A stretch of 64,000 nucleotides of DNA from Cellulophaga algicola DSM 14237. GTDB lineage: Bacteria; Bacteroidota; Bacteroidia; Flavobacteriales; Flavobacteriaceae. Within the stretch, counting starts at the first letter, position 1. The number at the start of each line of letters is the position of its first letter. The notes under the pieces are model-generated. The model was given only the letters and a program-made list of their open reading frames with translations, made no database searches and was not told the DNA's origin. Positions 42,984 to 52,213 of this stretch are shown one piece after another. The stretch is from NCBI RefSeq assembly GCF_000186265.1, contig NC_014934.1:1922001-1986000 (forward strand), in the 5' to 3' direction. The translations under genes and the position numbers were made by a program.

Positions 42984-43760
42984 ATGAAATTTGATAATAT
43001 ACTGGTAAATCATCAGGAAGATATAGCGACGGTGACTATTAACCGTCCGAATAAATTAAACGCCCTAAACCGTGATACTATTCAAGAATTGCATGATGCA
43101 TTTAAAGCGTTAAATAAAGACAAGAACGTTAAGGTAATTATTGTAACGGGTAGTGGCGAAAAGGCATTCGTAGCTGGTGCAGATATTGCAGAATTTTCTG
43201 ATTTTTCTGAAAAGGAAGGTGCTAAGCTCTCGGCAAAAGGTCAAAAATTATTGTTTGACTATGTAGAGAATTTAGCAACCCCTGTGATTGCTGCTGTAAA
43301 TGGTTTTGCATTGGGTGGCGGATTAGAACTTGCAATGGCTTGCCATTTTAGAGTGGCTAGTGATAATGCTAAAATGGGACTTCCAGAAGTATCTCTTGGA
43401 GTTATTCCTGGTTATGGAGGTACGCAACGTTTACCGCAATTGGTAGGAAAAGGGCGTGCTAATGAAATGATTATGACTGCAGGAATGATAGATGCCCAAA
43501 AGGCACTTGCTTATGGTTTGGTAAATTATGTGGTCACACCAGAAGAATTATTGCCACTTTGTAACAAGCTAGCAGGTAAGATAACGAATAACTCGTCTGT
43601 TGCGATCGCTTATGCAATAAAAGCAGTAAATGCTGGTTTTAGTACTGATACCGATGGCTTCGAGAAAGAAATAAAAGCTTTTGGAGAATGTTTTGGAACC
43701 GATGATTTTAAAGAAGGAACTACAGCATTTTTAGAAAAACGGAAAGCAAATTTTGAGTAA
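42984..43760 (+). CDS. Enoyl-CoA hydratase/isomerase (crotonase)
   Basis: 258 residues, full-length crotonase. Oxyanion-hole segments AFVAGADIAEFS and GFALGGGLELAMACHF, and both catalytic glutamates: Glu in GGLELAMAC and Glu in GLPEVSLGVIPGYGGTQRL. It hydrates trans-2-enoyl-CoA, probably in beta-oxidation or short-chain acyl-CoA metabolism. A single gene; a secreted protein gene follows 35 bp later on the same strand without obvious functional link. Confidence 0.9.
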   Translation: MKFDNILVNHQEDIATVTINRPNKLNALNRDTIQELHDAFKALNKDKNVKVIIVTGSGEKAFVAGADIAEFSDFSEKEGAKLSAKGQKLLFDYVENLATPVIAAVNGFALGGGLELAMACHFRVASDNAKMGLPEVSLGVIPGYGGTQRLPQLVGKGRANEMIMTAGMIDAQKALAYGLVNYVVTPEELLPLCNKLAGKITNNSSVAIAYAIKAVNAGFSTDTDGFEKEIKAFGECFGTDDFKEGTTAFLEKRKANFE

Positions 43761-43795
43761 AAAGCCGCGTATCAAATAACTTAATTATATATAGT

Positions 43796-45346
43796 ATGCC
43801 TACTAAGAATATATTTTTATTGCTCTTTTTTGCTTTCTTTAGTTTTCTGAATGCTCAAGAAATGCCTGTTAAATACACCTTCGGGGAAAAGTACCACGAC
43901 CGGTACAAGTACTCTAACTTATTAACTATTGCCCCAGATGGTAATGGTGGTAGTATTTTGGTGCGTTCTTATTATACAGGAATAATTTTAAAACCAAGAG
44001 GTTATTTTATAGAGCATTACAATGCCAATTTAGAGCTTGTTTCAGATTTTAATTATAAACTTAAAGATGTAAGTTATGTAGATGCATTTGTGAAAAATGG
44101 GCAGGTTTATCTGTTGTTTCTAGATTATAATTACGGGAAGAAGACCTATGATTATGTGATTCATCAGAGTTCGTACGATAACTTTAATTTTAAAATTCAG
44201 AAAATTCTAGAGATCGAATCAGATCCTGTAGAAGAGCCTTTAGATCGTAATTATTACAATAGAAATTTTGGTTCAGGTTTTACAACAACGGTTCTTTTTG
44301 ATAAAGGAAAATCGGCTTTTGCAATTAGCGCCCATCATAAGAAAGGAAAAGATAATAAGCATAATATTTATGTATTTAATACCGATTTGAAGGAGTTGAT
44401 GCATTATGATTTTTCTAATGAAATAGAAGAGAAAAACTATGCCTTTGAAAATTTAGTAATTTCAAAAGATAAGCAAGAAGTATATCTAACAGCCAAAGCG
44501 TATTTTAAAAAGAAACGTTTTGCAGCAAACGAACGTAAGTTTCAATATGAATTATTGCAGGTAACTAATGAGGGCGGTAAAATTCAGAATTTTGCAGATC
44601 CAGGAAAGTTTCCAGAAGCATTAACGCCATTGCTTGTGGCCGATAAAGTGGTGTGTGTAGGTTTTTATTCTAATAGAAGAGACAACCGCTATAACGGAAT
44701 CGCGTATTTCGATATCAATCCTGCTACCATGGAAATCAGTACCAATAAATACCATGAGTTTTCAGAACAATTTATGTTAGATAAATTTGGTAGAGATGAA
44801 GATAAAGACATTAAAAACTTAGTATTTAAAGGTGTTGAAGTAACTAAAGAGAATGATATTTTGTTTAATGCAGAAGAGTATTTTGTAACCTCTAGCATAC
44901 AAAGAGATCCTACAGGTTCTAGTGTTAAAATTAGCAGGTACCATTATAATGATATTGTCAGTGTAAAATTGGCAGCAGATGGTGCTATGTTATGGGCTAG
45001 AAACATCAATAAGACCGAAGTAACCCAAGGAGATGCAGCATACACTTCCTATTGTTCGTATACGAAAGACGGAGATACTTTTTTCTTTATAAGTACCGCT
45101 AGTGAAAATCCACAATTATTAAGTGATGAGCGTATCATGTTTAAGCAAGGTTTGGGAAGAAACAGAAATATCTTTCTGATAAAATTAGATGCCGCAGGTA
45201 AAATGAGTTACGAAAAAGTAATTGATAACCAAGAAGCGCGTTTGCCTCTTATGGTCTCTATGCCATTGATTAACGAAGCGCAAGAAAATGTATTGTTCTA
45301 TGCCAAACGAGGTACAAAGAAGCAGTTGGTTAAGGTTAATTTCTAA
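43796..45346 (+). CDS. Secreted protein, possible beta-propeller, unknown function
   Basis: 516 residues with a Sec signal peptide (LLLFFAFFSFLNAQ, cleavage after NAQ). The mature part is a string of short beta blades with recurrent patterns such as FDKGKSAFAISAHH, YVFNTDLKELMHY, VSVKLAADGAMLWARN and IFLIKLDAAGKM, the last two being A-D/A-G-x-M/L turns common in propeller repeats. No catalytic motif. Probably periplasmic or cell-surface. It follows the crotonase gene by 35 bp. Confidence 0.7.
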   Translation: MPTKNIFLLLFFAFFSFLNAQEMPVKYTFGEKYHDRYKYSNLLTIAPDGNGGSILVRSYYTGIILKPRGYFIEHYNANLELVSDFNYKLKDVSYVDAFVKNGQVYLLFLDYNYGKKTYDYVIHQSSYDNFNFKIQKILEIESDPVEEPLDRNYYNRNFGSGFTTTVLFDKGKSAFAISAHHKKGKDNKHNIYVFNTDLKELMHYDFSNEIEEKNYAFENLVISKDKQEVYLTAKAYFKKKRFAANERKFQYELLQVTNEGGKIQNFADPGKFPEALTPLLVADKVVCVGFYSNRRDNRYNGIAYFDINPATMEISTNKYHEFSEQFMLDKFGRDEDKDIKNLVFKGVEVTKENDILFNAEEYFVTSSIQRDPTGSSVKISRYHYNDIVSVKLAADGAMLWARNINKTEVTQGDAAYTSYCSYTKDGDTFFFISTASENPQLLSDERIMFKQGLGRNRNIFLIKLDAAGKMSYEKVIDNQEARLPLMVSMPLINEAQENVLFYAKRGTKKQLVKVNF

Positions 45347-45390
45347 AACGAATAACCATGGCTTATTTTAACAACAATTAAAATTATATA

Positions 45391-45957
45391 TTGGATTTAT
45401 TCTATAATTTTTGGGATAAATCCAATTCATTGAGCCCAAAAAACTACATCACAGGCAGAGGTGCTCAGCACAATAACACCAACAAATTTTCTGAGTTCAC
45501 GTATGAAACACGTGATGATTTCCTCGAATTTTGCCGCATAGAAGGGGAGGACGCAGATAAAAATAAAACGCAATACCTTCCAATTTTCCCTAAATCAATA
45601 ATAAATAAGATGACCAGTCCTGATATTGGTATGGAATACAGCATGAATCCCTATCAAGGGTGTGAACATGGCTGTATCTATTGCTATGCGCGTAATACGC
45701 ATGAATTTTGGGGGTTAGCGCAGCGCTTGATTTTGAACAGGGCGGCGAAAGTGCTACATCAAATTAAGGAATGTCACGGTGGGACTTTAAATGATAGTCG
45801 TTTTGGAATACGCAGTAAAGGAGATGGGGTTATAGCAACTCAAATTCATGATCTAATGCGTTTAGCGAAAAGAACCTATTTTAAGAATAGCGAGAGGCAA
45901 TCATTACATACAAGTTTGCACAAATTACATAAAGTCGGGCAGTTAAAATTATTTTAA
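45391..45957 (+). pseudogene. PA0069-family radical SAM protein, internally deleted
   Basis: The N-terminal part carries YITGRGAQHN and the iron-sulfur motif GCEHGCIYCYARNTHEFWG. Directly after it the sequence jumps to VLHQIKECHGGTLNDSRFG...LHKLHKVGQLKLF, which is the C-terminal end of this ~350-residue family. About 150 or more residues of the radical SAM barrel are missing and the frame is preserved across the joint. No ATG precedes the conserved start; a TTG at 45391 is the only long option. The protein cannot be a functional radical SAM enzyme. Confidence 0.7.
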
Positions 45958-46034
45958 GATAAAATTGGCATGAGGCCATAGAAAGGTTTTAAAGTTCTTC
46001 ACGTCCAATACAATAGCACTAAAAAATAAGGGAA

Positions 46035-46742
46035 ATGGAAATAAATATATGGTCAGATATTAGATGTCCTTTTTGCTATATCGGCAAAAGAAAATTTGAA
46101 GCCGCTTTGGTAAATTTTCCACATAAAGATCAAATTACAGTAAACTGGAAATGTTTTGAACTAGATCCTAGTATAGAAACGAAGCCAGAAGTAGATTATA
46201 CCGAATATTTTATGGAGCACAAGAATGTAGATCAAGAGGGTGCTTCCGGTATGTTTAATCATGTAACGGCTATGGCTCGTGAGGTAGGGCTAGCTTTTAA
46301 TATAAAAGATGGTGTCATTGCTAATTCTTTAAATGCACATAGATTGTTGCATTATGCTAAAAAAGAAGGGTATGCAGAGACTACAAAAGAAGCCTTGTTA
46401 AAAGCGCAGCTTGTAGACGCAGAAAATATAGACGATAAGGAACACCTTATTGTTTTGGCAAAAGCTATTGGAATGAATGGTGATGCGGTTAGGGAAATGC
46501 TTAATTCTGAGGACTACACCTATGAAGTGAGACAGGATGAACTGGAGGCTAGAAATCTAGGGATTAATGGAGTACCGTTTTTTGTTTTAGATCATAAATA
46601 CGGTATTTCAGGAGCACAACCTACAGAGGTTTTTGCTGAGGCTTTAGACCAAGCATGGAAAAAACACAATGAAGAGAAACTTACCATTTTGCCTGTTGGT
46701 GAAACTGGTGGTTCTTGTGATGTAGAAGGTAATTGTTGTTAA
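46035..46742 (+). CDS. DsbA-family oxidoreductase, FrnE-like
   Basis: 235 residues without signal peptide, so cytoplasmic. Thioredoxin-fold N-terminus with the CPFC active site at 11-14 (SDIRCPFCYIGKRKFE), a helical insertion ~50-165 and the cis-proline loop GINGVPFFV. The C-terminal tail CDVEGNCC adds cysteines that may bind metal, as in FrnE of Deinococcus. It acts in disulfide isomerisation or stress response. It is followed by a strong bidirectional terminator. Confidence 0.85.
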   Translation: MEINIWSDIRCPFCYIGKRKFEAALVNFPHKDQITVNWKCFELDPSIETKPEVDYTEYFMEHKNVDQEGASGMFNHVTAMAREVGLAFNIKDGVIANSLNAHRLLHYAKKEGYAETTKEALLKAQLVDAENIDDKEHLIVLAKAIGMNGDAVREMLNSEDYTYEVRQDELEARNLGINGVPFFVLDHKYGISGAQPTEVFAEALDQAWKKHNEEKLTILPVGETGGSCDVEGNCC

Positions 46743-46762
46743 GTGTTTTTTATGTTTAGGTG

Positions 46763-46797
46763 AAAAAGGCTTGGAGTAAACTCCAAGCCTTTTTTTT
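46763..46797 (+). terminator. Bidirectional rho-independent terminator
   Basis: AAAAAGGCTTGGAG-TAAA-CTCCAAGCCTTTTT with T-runs on both strands, between the convergent genes ending at 46742 and 46804. Confidence 0.9.
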
Positions 46798-46803
46798 ATG
46801 CTA

Positions 46804-48231
46804 TTATTTTAACTCCCAACCTTTACGATACGTCCCTTTAACCCATTCATTGGCTTTTTCATAATTAGTGACCCGCATGTTTTCTCCATCCCATAAGATT
46901 TTACGCCTTCCAGGATAAGCAAATGGTTCCCAATCTCCAATTTTTTTACCGGGAATTAATTCTTTGTATTGGTAAGCTTTAATGGCTAAGTTACCCATTA
47001 GAACAGCTTCTGTTAAGGGTCCTGATTTTGAAAAATCTGATGAGGTGGGTGTGCCTTCTATACATCCATTAACAAAATTCATCGCATGGCCTGCAGTATC
47101 ACCTTCAATTCTACTTAGTGTTGGTTTTGGTGGATTAAACATACCCATAGTTTCAGACGGTAATAACCTAGCATTTCTAGAATAGGTATCTGTTACCAAA
47201 ATTCCTTTAGTACCATAAAAAATGCTTCCGCCTCCATTGTCACCAATAGTTTCCCCAGTTTTTAATTCGTCTGGTAGGTCTGGCTTTAGTCCGCCATCAT
47301 ACCAATTCAATGCAATATCACCGTGGGCTTCTGTGTTAAACTTTAAGCGCACAATAGAAGATGCGGGGCAAGACTGGTGGTAATCTGCTTCTATAAAATC
47401 GCCTACCCAATTGGTGGTACAACTGGCTTCTGCTTCTGTGGGGTAGCCTAGGCCTAAGGTGCTAAATGGGGTTTCCATAATATGACAGCCCATATCTCCT
47501 AAAGCTCCCGTGCCAAAATCCCACCAACCGCGCCATTTGAAAGGCAAGTATCCGGAATAAAAAGGTCTGTCTGCGGCAGGTCCTAACCATAAATCCCAAT
47601 CTAATTCTTTGGGAATGGGGTCTCCACCTTTTGGGAGCGGAATTCCTTGCGGCCAAACAGGTCTGTTGGTCCAACAATCTACTTTTTGTATTTTGCCAAT
47701 AAAACCAGAATCTATCCATTCTTTTGCTTGTCTACTGCCATCACTAGAGGCTCCTTGGTTGCCCATTTGAGTAACAATCCCGTTTTCCTTAGCAATTTTG
47801 GTCATCAAACGCGCTTCATGAATATTGTGTGTTAATGGCTTTTCTACATAAGCATGCTTTTTTGCACGCATAAAAGGTAAGGCTATTGTAGCATGGGTAT
47901 GATCTGGTGTGGCTACCATGATCGCATCAATATCATTTAGATGTTTGTCATAAACAGTTCTAAAATCTTTATATAATTTTGCTTTCGGATGTAGTTTTTG
48001 GCTGTCTTTAACTTGGCGGTAATCTACATCGGCATAAGCAACGAATTTTACTTTTTTAGTATTGGTAAGGTCGTTAATTACTCCACCACCTCGACCTCCA
48101 ATTCCAAAACCAGCCATGTAAAGGGTATCACTTGGGGGAACGTGATTCTTGCCTAAAACAAAACTAGGTACAATAGAAAATACAGCCGAGGCTGCAGCTG
48201 CATTTTTAATAAATTTTCTTCTTTGCATCAT
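46804..48231 (-). CDS. Tat-exported Gfo/Idh/MocA-family oxidoreductase
   Basis: 475 residues. The N-terminus QRRKFIKNAAAASAVF is a twin-arginine signal. The Rossmann domain follows (AGFGIGGRGGGVINDL), with VATPDHTHATIA and YVEKPLTHNIHEAR, the canonical EKP motif of the family. The C-terminal alpha/beta domain contains DMGCHIMETPF. It resembles the periplasmic sugar oxidoreductases of Bacteroidota that act on glycans or glycosides with bound NAD(P); substrate unknown. Single gene on the minus strand. Either of the two first Met codons may start it. Confidence 0.88.
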   Translation of the reverse strand: MMQRRKFIKNAAAASAVFSIVPSFVLGKNHVPPSDTLYMAGFGIGGRGGGVINDLTNTKKVKFVAYADVDYRQVKDSQKLHPKAKLYKDFRTVYDKHLNDIDAIMVATPDHTHATIALPFMRAKKHAYVEKPLTHNIHEARLMTKIAKENGIVTQMGNQGASSDGSRQAKEWIDSGFIGKIQKVDCWTNRPVWPQGIPLPKGGDPIPKELDWDLWLGPAADRPFYSGYLPFKWRGWWDFGTGALGDMGCHIMETPFSTLGLGYPTEAEASCTTNWVGDFIEADYHQSCPASSIVRLKFNTEAHGDIALNWYDGGLKPDLPDELKTGETIGDNGGGSIFYGTKGILVTDTYSRNARLLPSETMGMFNPPKPTLSRIEGDTAGHAMNFVNGCIEGTPTSSDFSKSGPLTEAVLMGNLAIKAYQYKELIPGKKIGDWEPFAYPGRRKILWDGENMRVTNYEKANEWVKGTYRKGWELK

Positions 48232-48353
48232 AAGTTAGTTTGAGTATGAGTATTAAAAATACACGATATTTTACTAATTATGCAATTTGTAAATGCGAGA
48301 TATAGATAAAAATTAGATTTTAGGTCTATTTTTTAATAAGATTGTATTTGAGC

Positions 48354-49019
48354 TTAAAGCGATTGTGGATTCCATTCATGCGAAAATTGCGCTAAATAGT
48401 CTAGCATAAATTGATGCCGTTGTTCCGCTAGGATCTTCCCATTTTTAGTGTTCATCTTATCCTTTAAAAGCAATAATTTTTCGTAAAAATGATTTATGGT
48501 AGGCGCGCTAGATTTTTTATACGCTTCTTTGGTCATATGTAAATTAGGTGCAATATCAGGATTGTAGAGTTCTCTGTTTTTAAAACCACCATAATTAAAC
48601 GCACGTGCTATACCAATGGCTCCAATAGCATCTAAACGATCTGCGTCTTGAATAATGTCTAATTCTTTTGAGGTGAATTTTGCGCCTCCTACTTCTAAGG
48701 TCTTTTTAAAGGAGATATTATCAATGATCAGGACAACATGCTCAATAATTTTTTTATCAACCTTTAAAGAATTTAAAAATTCCTGCGCAAGCTTAGGACC
48801 CACTGTTTCATCGCCATCATGAAATTTTGCATCGGCTATATCATGGAGTAAAGCACCAAGACTTACTACAAGAGTATCTATATCTTTTTCGTCTTTAGCA
48901 ATTAATAAGGAGGTTCTAAATACGCGCTGAATATGAAACCAGTCATGACCGCCTTCTGCTCCTTGCAAAGTTTCTTTTACAAAGGCTATTGTTTCTTCTA
49001 TGATAGTGGTGTTGGTCAT
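48354..49019 (-). CDS. HD-domain phosphohydrolase
   Basis: 221 residues. HD motif in order: His in GHDWFHIQRV, His-Asp in LGALLHDIADAKF, Asp in IIQDADRLDAIGAIGIARAF. It resembles YedJ-type metal-dependent phosphohydrolases acting on nucleotides; the substrate cannot be told. Its ATG directly follows the plsC stop (49020), so it is in one operon with the acyltransferase on the minus strand. Confidence 0.85.
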   Translation of the reverse strand: MTNTTIIEETIAFVKETLQGAEGGHDWFHIQRVFRTSLLIAKDEKDIDTLVVSLGALLHDIADAKFHDGDETVGPKLAQEFLNSLKVDKKIIEHVVLIIDNISFKKTLEVGGAKFTSKELDIIQDADRLDAIGAIGIARAFNYGGFKNRELYNPDIAPNLHMTKEAYKKSSAPTINHFYEKLLLLKDKMNTKNGKILAEQRHQFMLDYLAQFSHEWNPQSL

Positions 49020-49751
49020 TTAAATATGTACTCCAGTAGTTATTACTTTTTCTATTTGTGCTGTTAACGTATCAAGGTCACCTGTATTTTCTATAGGTTG
49101 ATGTACATCTAAAGTAATATGACTTCCTAATCCATTAGGAAATTTTCCATACCGAAGCGTTTTCCATGAGTTGTTAATGCTAATGGGAACAATTAAGGCG
49201 GAAGGTGCATTCTTTATCAATAATTTTAAACCTGTAGTTTGGAAAGGCTTAGGATGCCCTGTTCGGCTTCTTGTTCCTTCAGGAAAAATTATAGCACTTC
49301 TATGATGTTCTTCAATGTACTTACCTAATTTTATAATCTGACTTAGTGCCTGCTTGCTATCTTTTCTGTCGATTAAAACAGAACCACCATGAACAAGATT
49401 ATAGGATACACTAGGGATTCCTTTTCCGAGCTCTATTTTGCTCACAAATTTTGGGTGGTTTTTTCGCAGATACCAAATTAAAGGCGGAATATCGAGCATA
49501 CTTTGGTGATTTGCTACAATTATCAAAGGTCTATCTGTAGGTAAGGTATAAGGGTTTTTAAAACGATAGGTTGTTCCTATGATAAGTGAACATCGCATTA
49601 AAGATAAGTTAAGCAGGCTCACGACTCTTTTAAGACCTGAATAGCCAAAAAGGTTGTGTGCTAGCCACTGTAGAGGGTGAAAAACTAAAAGTGTTAACCC
49701 AAAACAAACCAGGTATAATGCACTAAGCGGATATGCGATAATTTTTTGCAT
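49020..49751 (-). CDS. plsC: 1-acyl-sn-glycerol-3-phosphate acyltransferase
   Basis: 243 residues. N-terminal membrane segment (~5-25), then the acyltransferase motifs NHQSMLD (block I) and IIFPEGTRSRTG (block III), with ISINNS in block IV. It makes phosphatidic acid from lysophosphatidic acid at the inner membrane. First gene of a two-gene operon with the HD hydrolase. The hairpin just upstream (49764-49791) ends the preceding bacilliredoxin transcript. Confidence 0.88.
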   Translation of the reverse strand: MQKIIAYPLSALYLVCFGLTLLVFHPLQWLAHNLFGYSGLKRVVSLLNLSLMRCSLIIGTTYRFKNPYTLPTDRPLIIVANHQSMLDIPPLIWYLRKNHPKFVSKIELGKGIPSVSYNLVHGGSVLIDRKDSKQALSQIIKLGKYIEEHHRSAIIFPEGTRSRTGHPKPFQTTGLKLLIKNAPSALIVPISINNSWKTLRYGKFPNGLGSHITLDVHQPIENTGDLDTLTAQIEKVITTGVHI

Positions 49752-49763
49752 GGTACAAAAATA

Positions 49764-49791
49764 AAAAACCGCTCTATATAGAACGGTTTTT
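49764..49791 (-). terminator. Rho-independent terminator of the bacilliredoxin gene
   Basis: AAAAACCG-CTCTATATAG-AACGGTTTTT hairpin with a T-run in minus orientation, 55 bp after the brx stop and 12 bp before the plsC start. Confidence 0.75.
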
Positions 49792-49846
49792 AAAATAAAA
49801 ATTTTATTTTTTCATTTAAAACGCACGAATGTACTAGGTTTTAAAA

Positions 49847-50257
49847 TTAACAGAATTCGTCGTAAGCAGCCATTAAATTGTCTGCAATAACTTCTGCTGG
49901 TCTACCTTCAATGTGGTGACGCTCAATCATATGAACCAATTCTCCGTTTTTAAACAAAGCCATACTTGGCGATGAAGGAGGAAATGGTACCATTAAGCTT
50001 CTAGCTTTATCAACAGCGTCAAAATCTACACCAGCAAAAACAGTAACAATATGATCTGGTTTTTTGCCGTTGGTTAAACTAAATTTTGCTGCTGGTCTTG
50101 CATTTGCTGCGGCACAGCCACAAACAGAATTTACAACTACTAGTGTTGTTCCTTCTGCATTAACAGCTTTTTCTACTGCTTCAGCGGTATGTAATTCTTC
50201 AAACCCAGCAGATGCTAGGTCTTCTCTCATCGGTTTTACTAATTCTGCAGGATACAT
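49847..50257 (-). CDS. BrxA/BrxB-family bacilliredoxin
   Basis: 136 residues from ATG 50257, which gives the standard start MYPAELVKPMREDLASAGF; the frame is open 12 codons further. The CGC active site at 46-48 (NSVCGCAAANARP) and the FPPSSPSMALFKNGE region with the cis-Pro loop are diagnostic. In Firmicutes these proteins remove bacillithiol from oxidised proteins; many Bacteroidota carry the same family. Cytoplasmic redox repair. Single-gene unit with its own terminator. Confidence 0.9.
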   Translation of the reverse strand: MYPAELVKPMREDLASAGFEELHTAEAVEKAVNAEGTTLVVVNSVCGCAAANARPAAKFSLTNGKKPDHIVTVFAGVDFDAVDKARSLMVPFPPSSPSMALFKNGELVHMIERHHIEGRPAEVIADNLMAAYDEFC

Positions 50258-50366
50258 AGTCTTTTTTTTTAATCTATTTATATAAGTTATCAAAGATAAC
50301 TAATTTGTCGTAGTTCCTCTCTACTCCTTAACTTTTCATTAGAGCATTTTTTGTAATTGAAAATTA

Positions 50367-50374
50367 TATCTTTG
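50367..50374 (+). promoter_or_regulatory. Bacteroidota-type -7 box
   Basis: TATCTTTG 18 bases before the ATG of the TerB-DnaJ gene; the divergent bacilliredoxin gene lies on the other side. Confidence 0.45.
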
Positions 50375-50392
50375 GCCTAAATTTTTTAAAGC

Positions 50393-51073
50393 ATGAAATG
50401 GATTTTACTTATCGTTATATTTTATATCCTCCAAAAAGTATTTAGTAAAGCAAAAAAATCAAATTTTTCGCAAAACGCTAAATCTGTAAGTCCGGAAGAT
50501 TTTGAATTAAATTTACTTTCGCTCTGCTCTATTGTTATTAAGGCAGATGGGAAAGTGAGCCAGAGTGAGATGGAATATGTACAACGTTATTTTGTGGCTA
50601 CGTATGGCAAGGATAAAGCCAATGCTATATTTAGAACTTTTAATGATGTTATAAAAAAGAGAGAAGTATCTGCGCAACGTATTTGTGATTATATGAATCA
50701 ACGCACGCGGGTAGAGGTGCGTTTACAGCTTATTCACTTCTTATTTGCAATAGCGCAAGCAGATGGTTCTGTTAGCGGTGCAGAAATAAATAAAATACAG
50801 GAGATTGCAGGCTATCTAAGAATTGGACACAATGAATTTGAAAGCATTAAAGCCATGTTCATTAAATCTGCAGATAATGCATATAAAATCTTAGAGATAG
50901 AAAAATCTGCTACAGATGATGAGGTTAAAAAAGCCTATAGAACAATGGCTAAAAAATACCATCCAGATCGTGTTATTACAGATAATGAAGCGATTAAGAA
51001 AGGCGCAGAGGAAAAATTTAAAGAAGTGCAAATCGCTTATGAAACCATCCAAAAAGAACGCGGGGTAAATTAA
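50393..51073 (+). CDS. TerB-DnaJ domain protein (DjlA-like)
   Basis: 226 residues. A hydrophobic N-terminal anchor ([13 protein letters not shown]) is followed by a TerB-type helical domain (~35-150) with two acidic repeats [14 protein letters not shown] and [14 protein letters not shown], then a C-terminal J domain (~163-226) with the HPD motif in KKYHPDRV. DjlA-like proteins anchor DnaK activity at the membrane. It is followed 12 bp later by a HupE/UreJ-like membrane gene, probably in the same transcript. Confidence 0.88.
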   Translation: MKWILLIVIFYILQKVFSKAKKSNFSQNAKSVSPEDFELNLLSLCSIVIKADGKVSQSEMEYVQRYFVATYGKDKANAIFRTFNDVIKKREVSAQRICDYMNQRTRVEVRLQLIHFLFAIAQADGSVSGAEINKIQEIAGYLRIGHNEFESIKAMFIKSADNAYKILEIEKSATDDEVKKAYRTMAKKYHPDRVITDNEAIKKGAEEKFKEVQIAYETIQKERGVN

Positions 51074-51085
51074 ATATTTTTTTTT

Positions 51086-51670
51086 ATGGAAGATTTTTGG
51101 TTTTACACTAAAATGGGTTTAGATCACGTGTTAGATCTCTCTGCCTACGATCATATTTTGTTTTTAGCAGCTTTAGCAATTCCGTTTACCTTTAAAAGTT
51201 GGAAGAAAGTATTGGTTTTGGCCTCTATTTTTACGTTTACCCATTGCTTATCTTTGGCCTTGTCTACGTTTGATATCATAGTGGTTGATGTAAATTTTAT
51301 TGAATTTTTAATTCCAGTGACCATATTTCTTACGGCAATTTTTAATTTAATCTATGTAAGAACAGACATTCATCACAAAAGTATTCTATTGCATGCAGTG
51401 GCAACGGCTTGTTTTGGTTTAATACATGGCTTCGGTTTTTCAAATTATTTTAAAATGTTGATGGCGGAAGAAGAGGATAAGGTAACGCCTTTATTAGGCT
51501 TTGCTTTAGGGATAGAACTTTCGCAATTAATTATTGTGATAGCTGTTTTAGTTTTAGCTTGGATACTGCAAAATAGGTTCAAGTTGAAACAATCAATATA
51601 TATTATAATCGCTTCTATAGTGGTACTTTTAATCACAATTCCAATGTTGGTGAATACTTTTCCTTTTTGA
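51086..51670 (+). CDS. HupE/UreJ-family membrane protein
   Basis: 194 residues with about six transmembrane helices. The histidine-rich first helices (GLDHVLDLSAYDHILFL) and FTFTHCLSLALSTF, GLIHGFGFSNYF fit the HupE/UreJ_2 family, whose members may transport nickel or other metals. There are no urease or hydrogenase genes nearby, so the substrate is open. It follows the TerB-DnaJ gene with 12 bp spacing. Confidence 0.8.
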   Translation: MEDFWFYTKMGLDHVLDLSAYDHILFLAALAIPFTFKSWKKVLVLASIFTFTHCLSLALSTFDIIVVDVNFIEFLIPVTIFLTAIFNLIYVRTDIHHKSILLHAVATACFGLIHGFGFSNYFKMLMAEEEDKVTPLLGFALGIELSQLIIVIAVLVLAWILQNRFKLKQSIYIIIASIVVLLITIPMLVNTFPF

Positions 51671-51758
51671 TTTTCACTTAAAATTAACCCATTGTGGTTG
51701 TGGAGATAGCTGAAAGCAGGTATCTTAGTACTTTATTTAAATAGCCTTTGCCGCTTTT

Positions 51759-52199
51759 ATGAAAGATAGTAAACAAAAAAAATACGATAAGGCCTATCTA
51801 AGGATGGCTAGTGAATGGGGAAAATTATCGTTCTGTAAAAGAAAACAAGTTGGGGCTATTATTGTAAAAGATAGGATGATTATTTCCGATGGCTATAATG
51901 GTACACCAACGGGTTTTGAAAACCAATGTGAAGATGGAGACGGTTATACAAAATGGTATGTTTTACATGCAGAAGCCAATGCAATATCTAAAGTAGCAGC
52001 ATCAACACAATCTTGTAATGGAGCTACATTATACATTACTTTATCGCCTTGTAAGGAGTGCAGTAAATTAATACATCAATCTGGCATAAAACGTGTTGTA
52101 TATCAAAACGGGTATAAAGATGATTCTGGGCTTCAATTTTTACAAAAAGCAGGAGTAGAATTGGTTCATCTACCTGAAATTAAAGAAAATATATCGTAG
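51759..52199 (+). CDS. Deoxycytidylate (dCMP) deaminase family protein
   Basis: 146 residues. Zinc-binding cytidine deaminase motif: HAEANAI (His and catalytic Glu) and SPCKECSKLI. The N-terminal GAIIVKDRMIISDGYNGTPTGF is typical of ComEB/dCMP deaminases, which produce dUMP for thymidylate synthesis. The S41 protease gene follows 14 bp later; this pairing may be transcriptional only. Confidence 0.9.
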   Translation: MKDSKQKKYDKAYLRMASEWGKLSFCKRKQVGAIIVKDRMIISDGYNGTPTGFENQCEDGDGYTKWYVLHAEANAISKVAASTQSCNGATLYITLSPCKECSKLIHQSGIKRVVYQNGYKDDSGLQFLQKAGVELVHLPEIKENIS

Positions 52200-52213
52200 T
52201 AATAATCCGTTAA

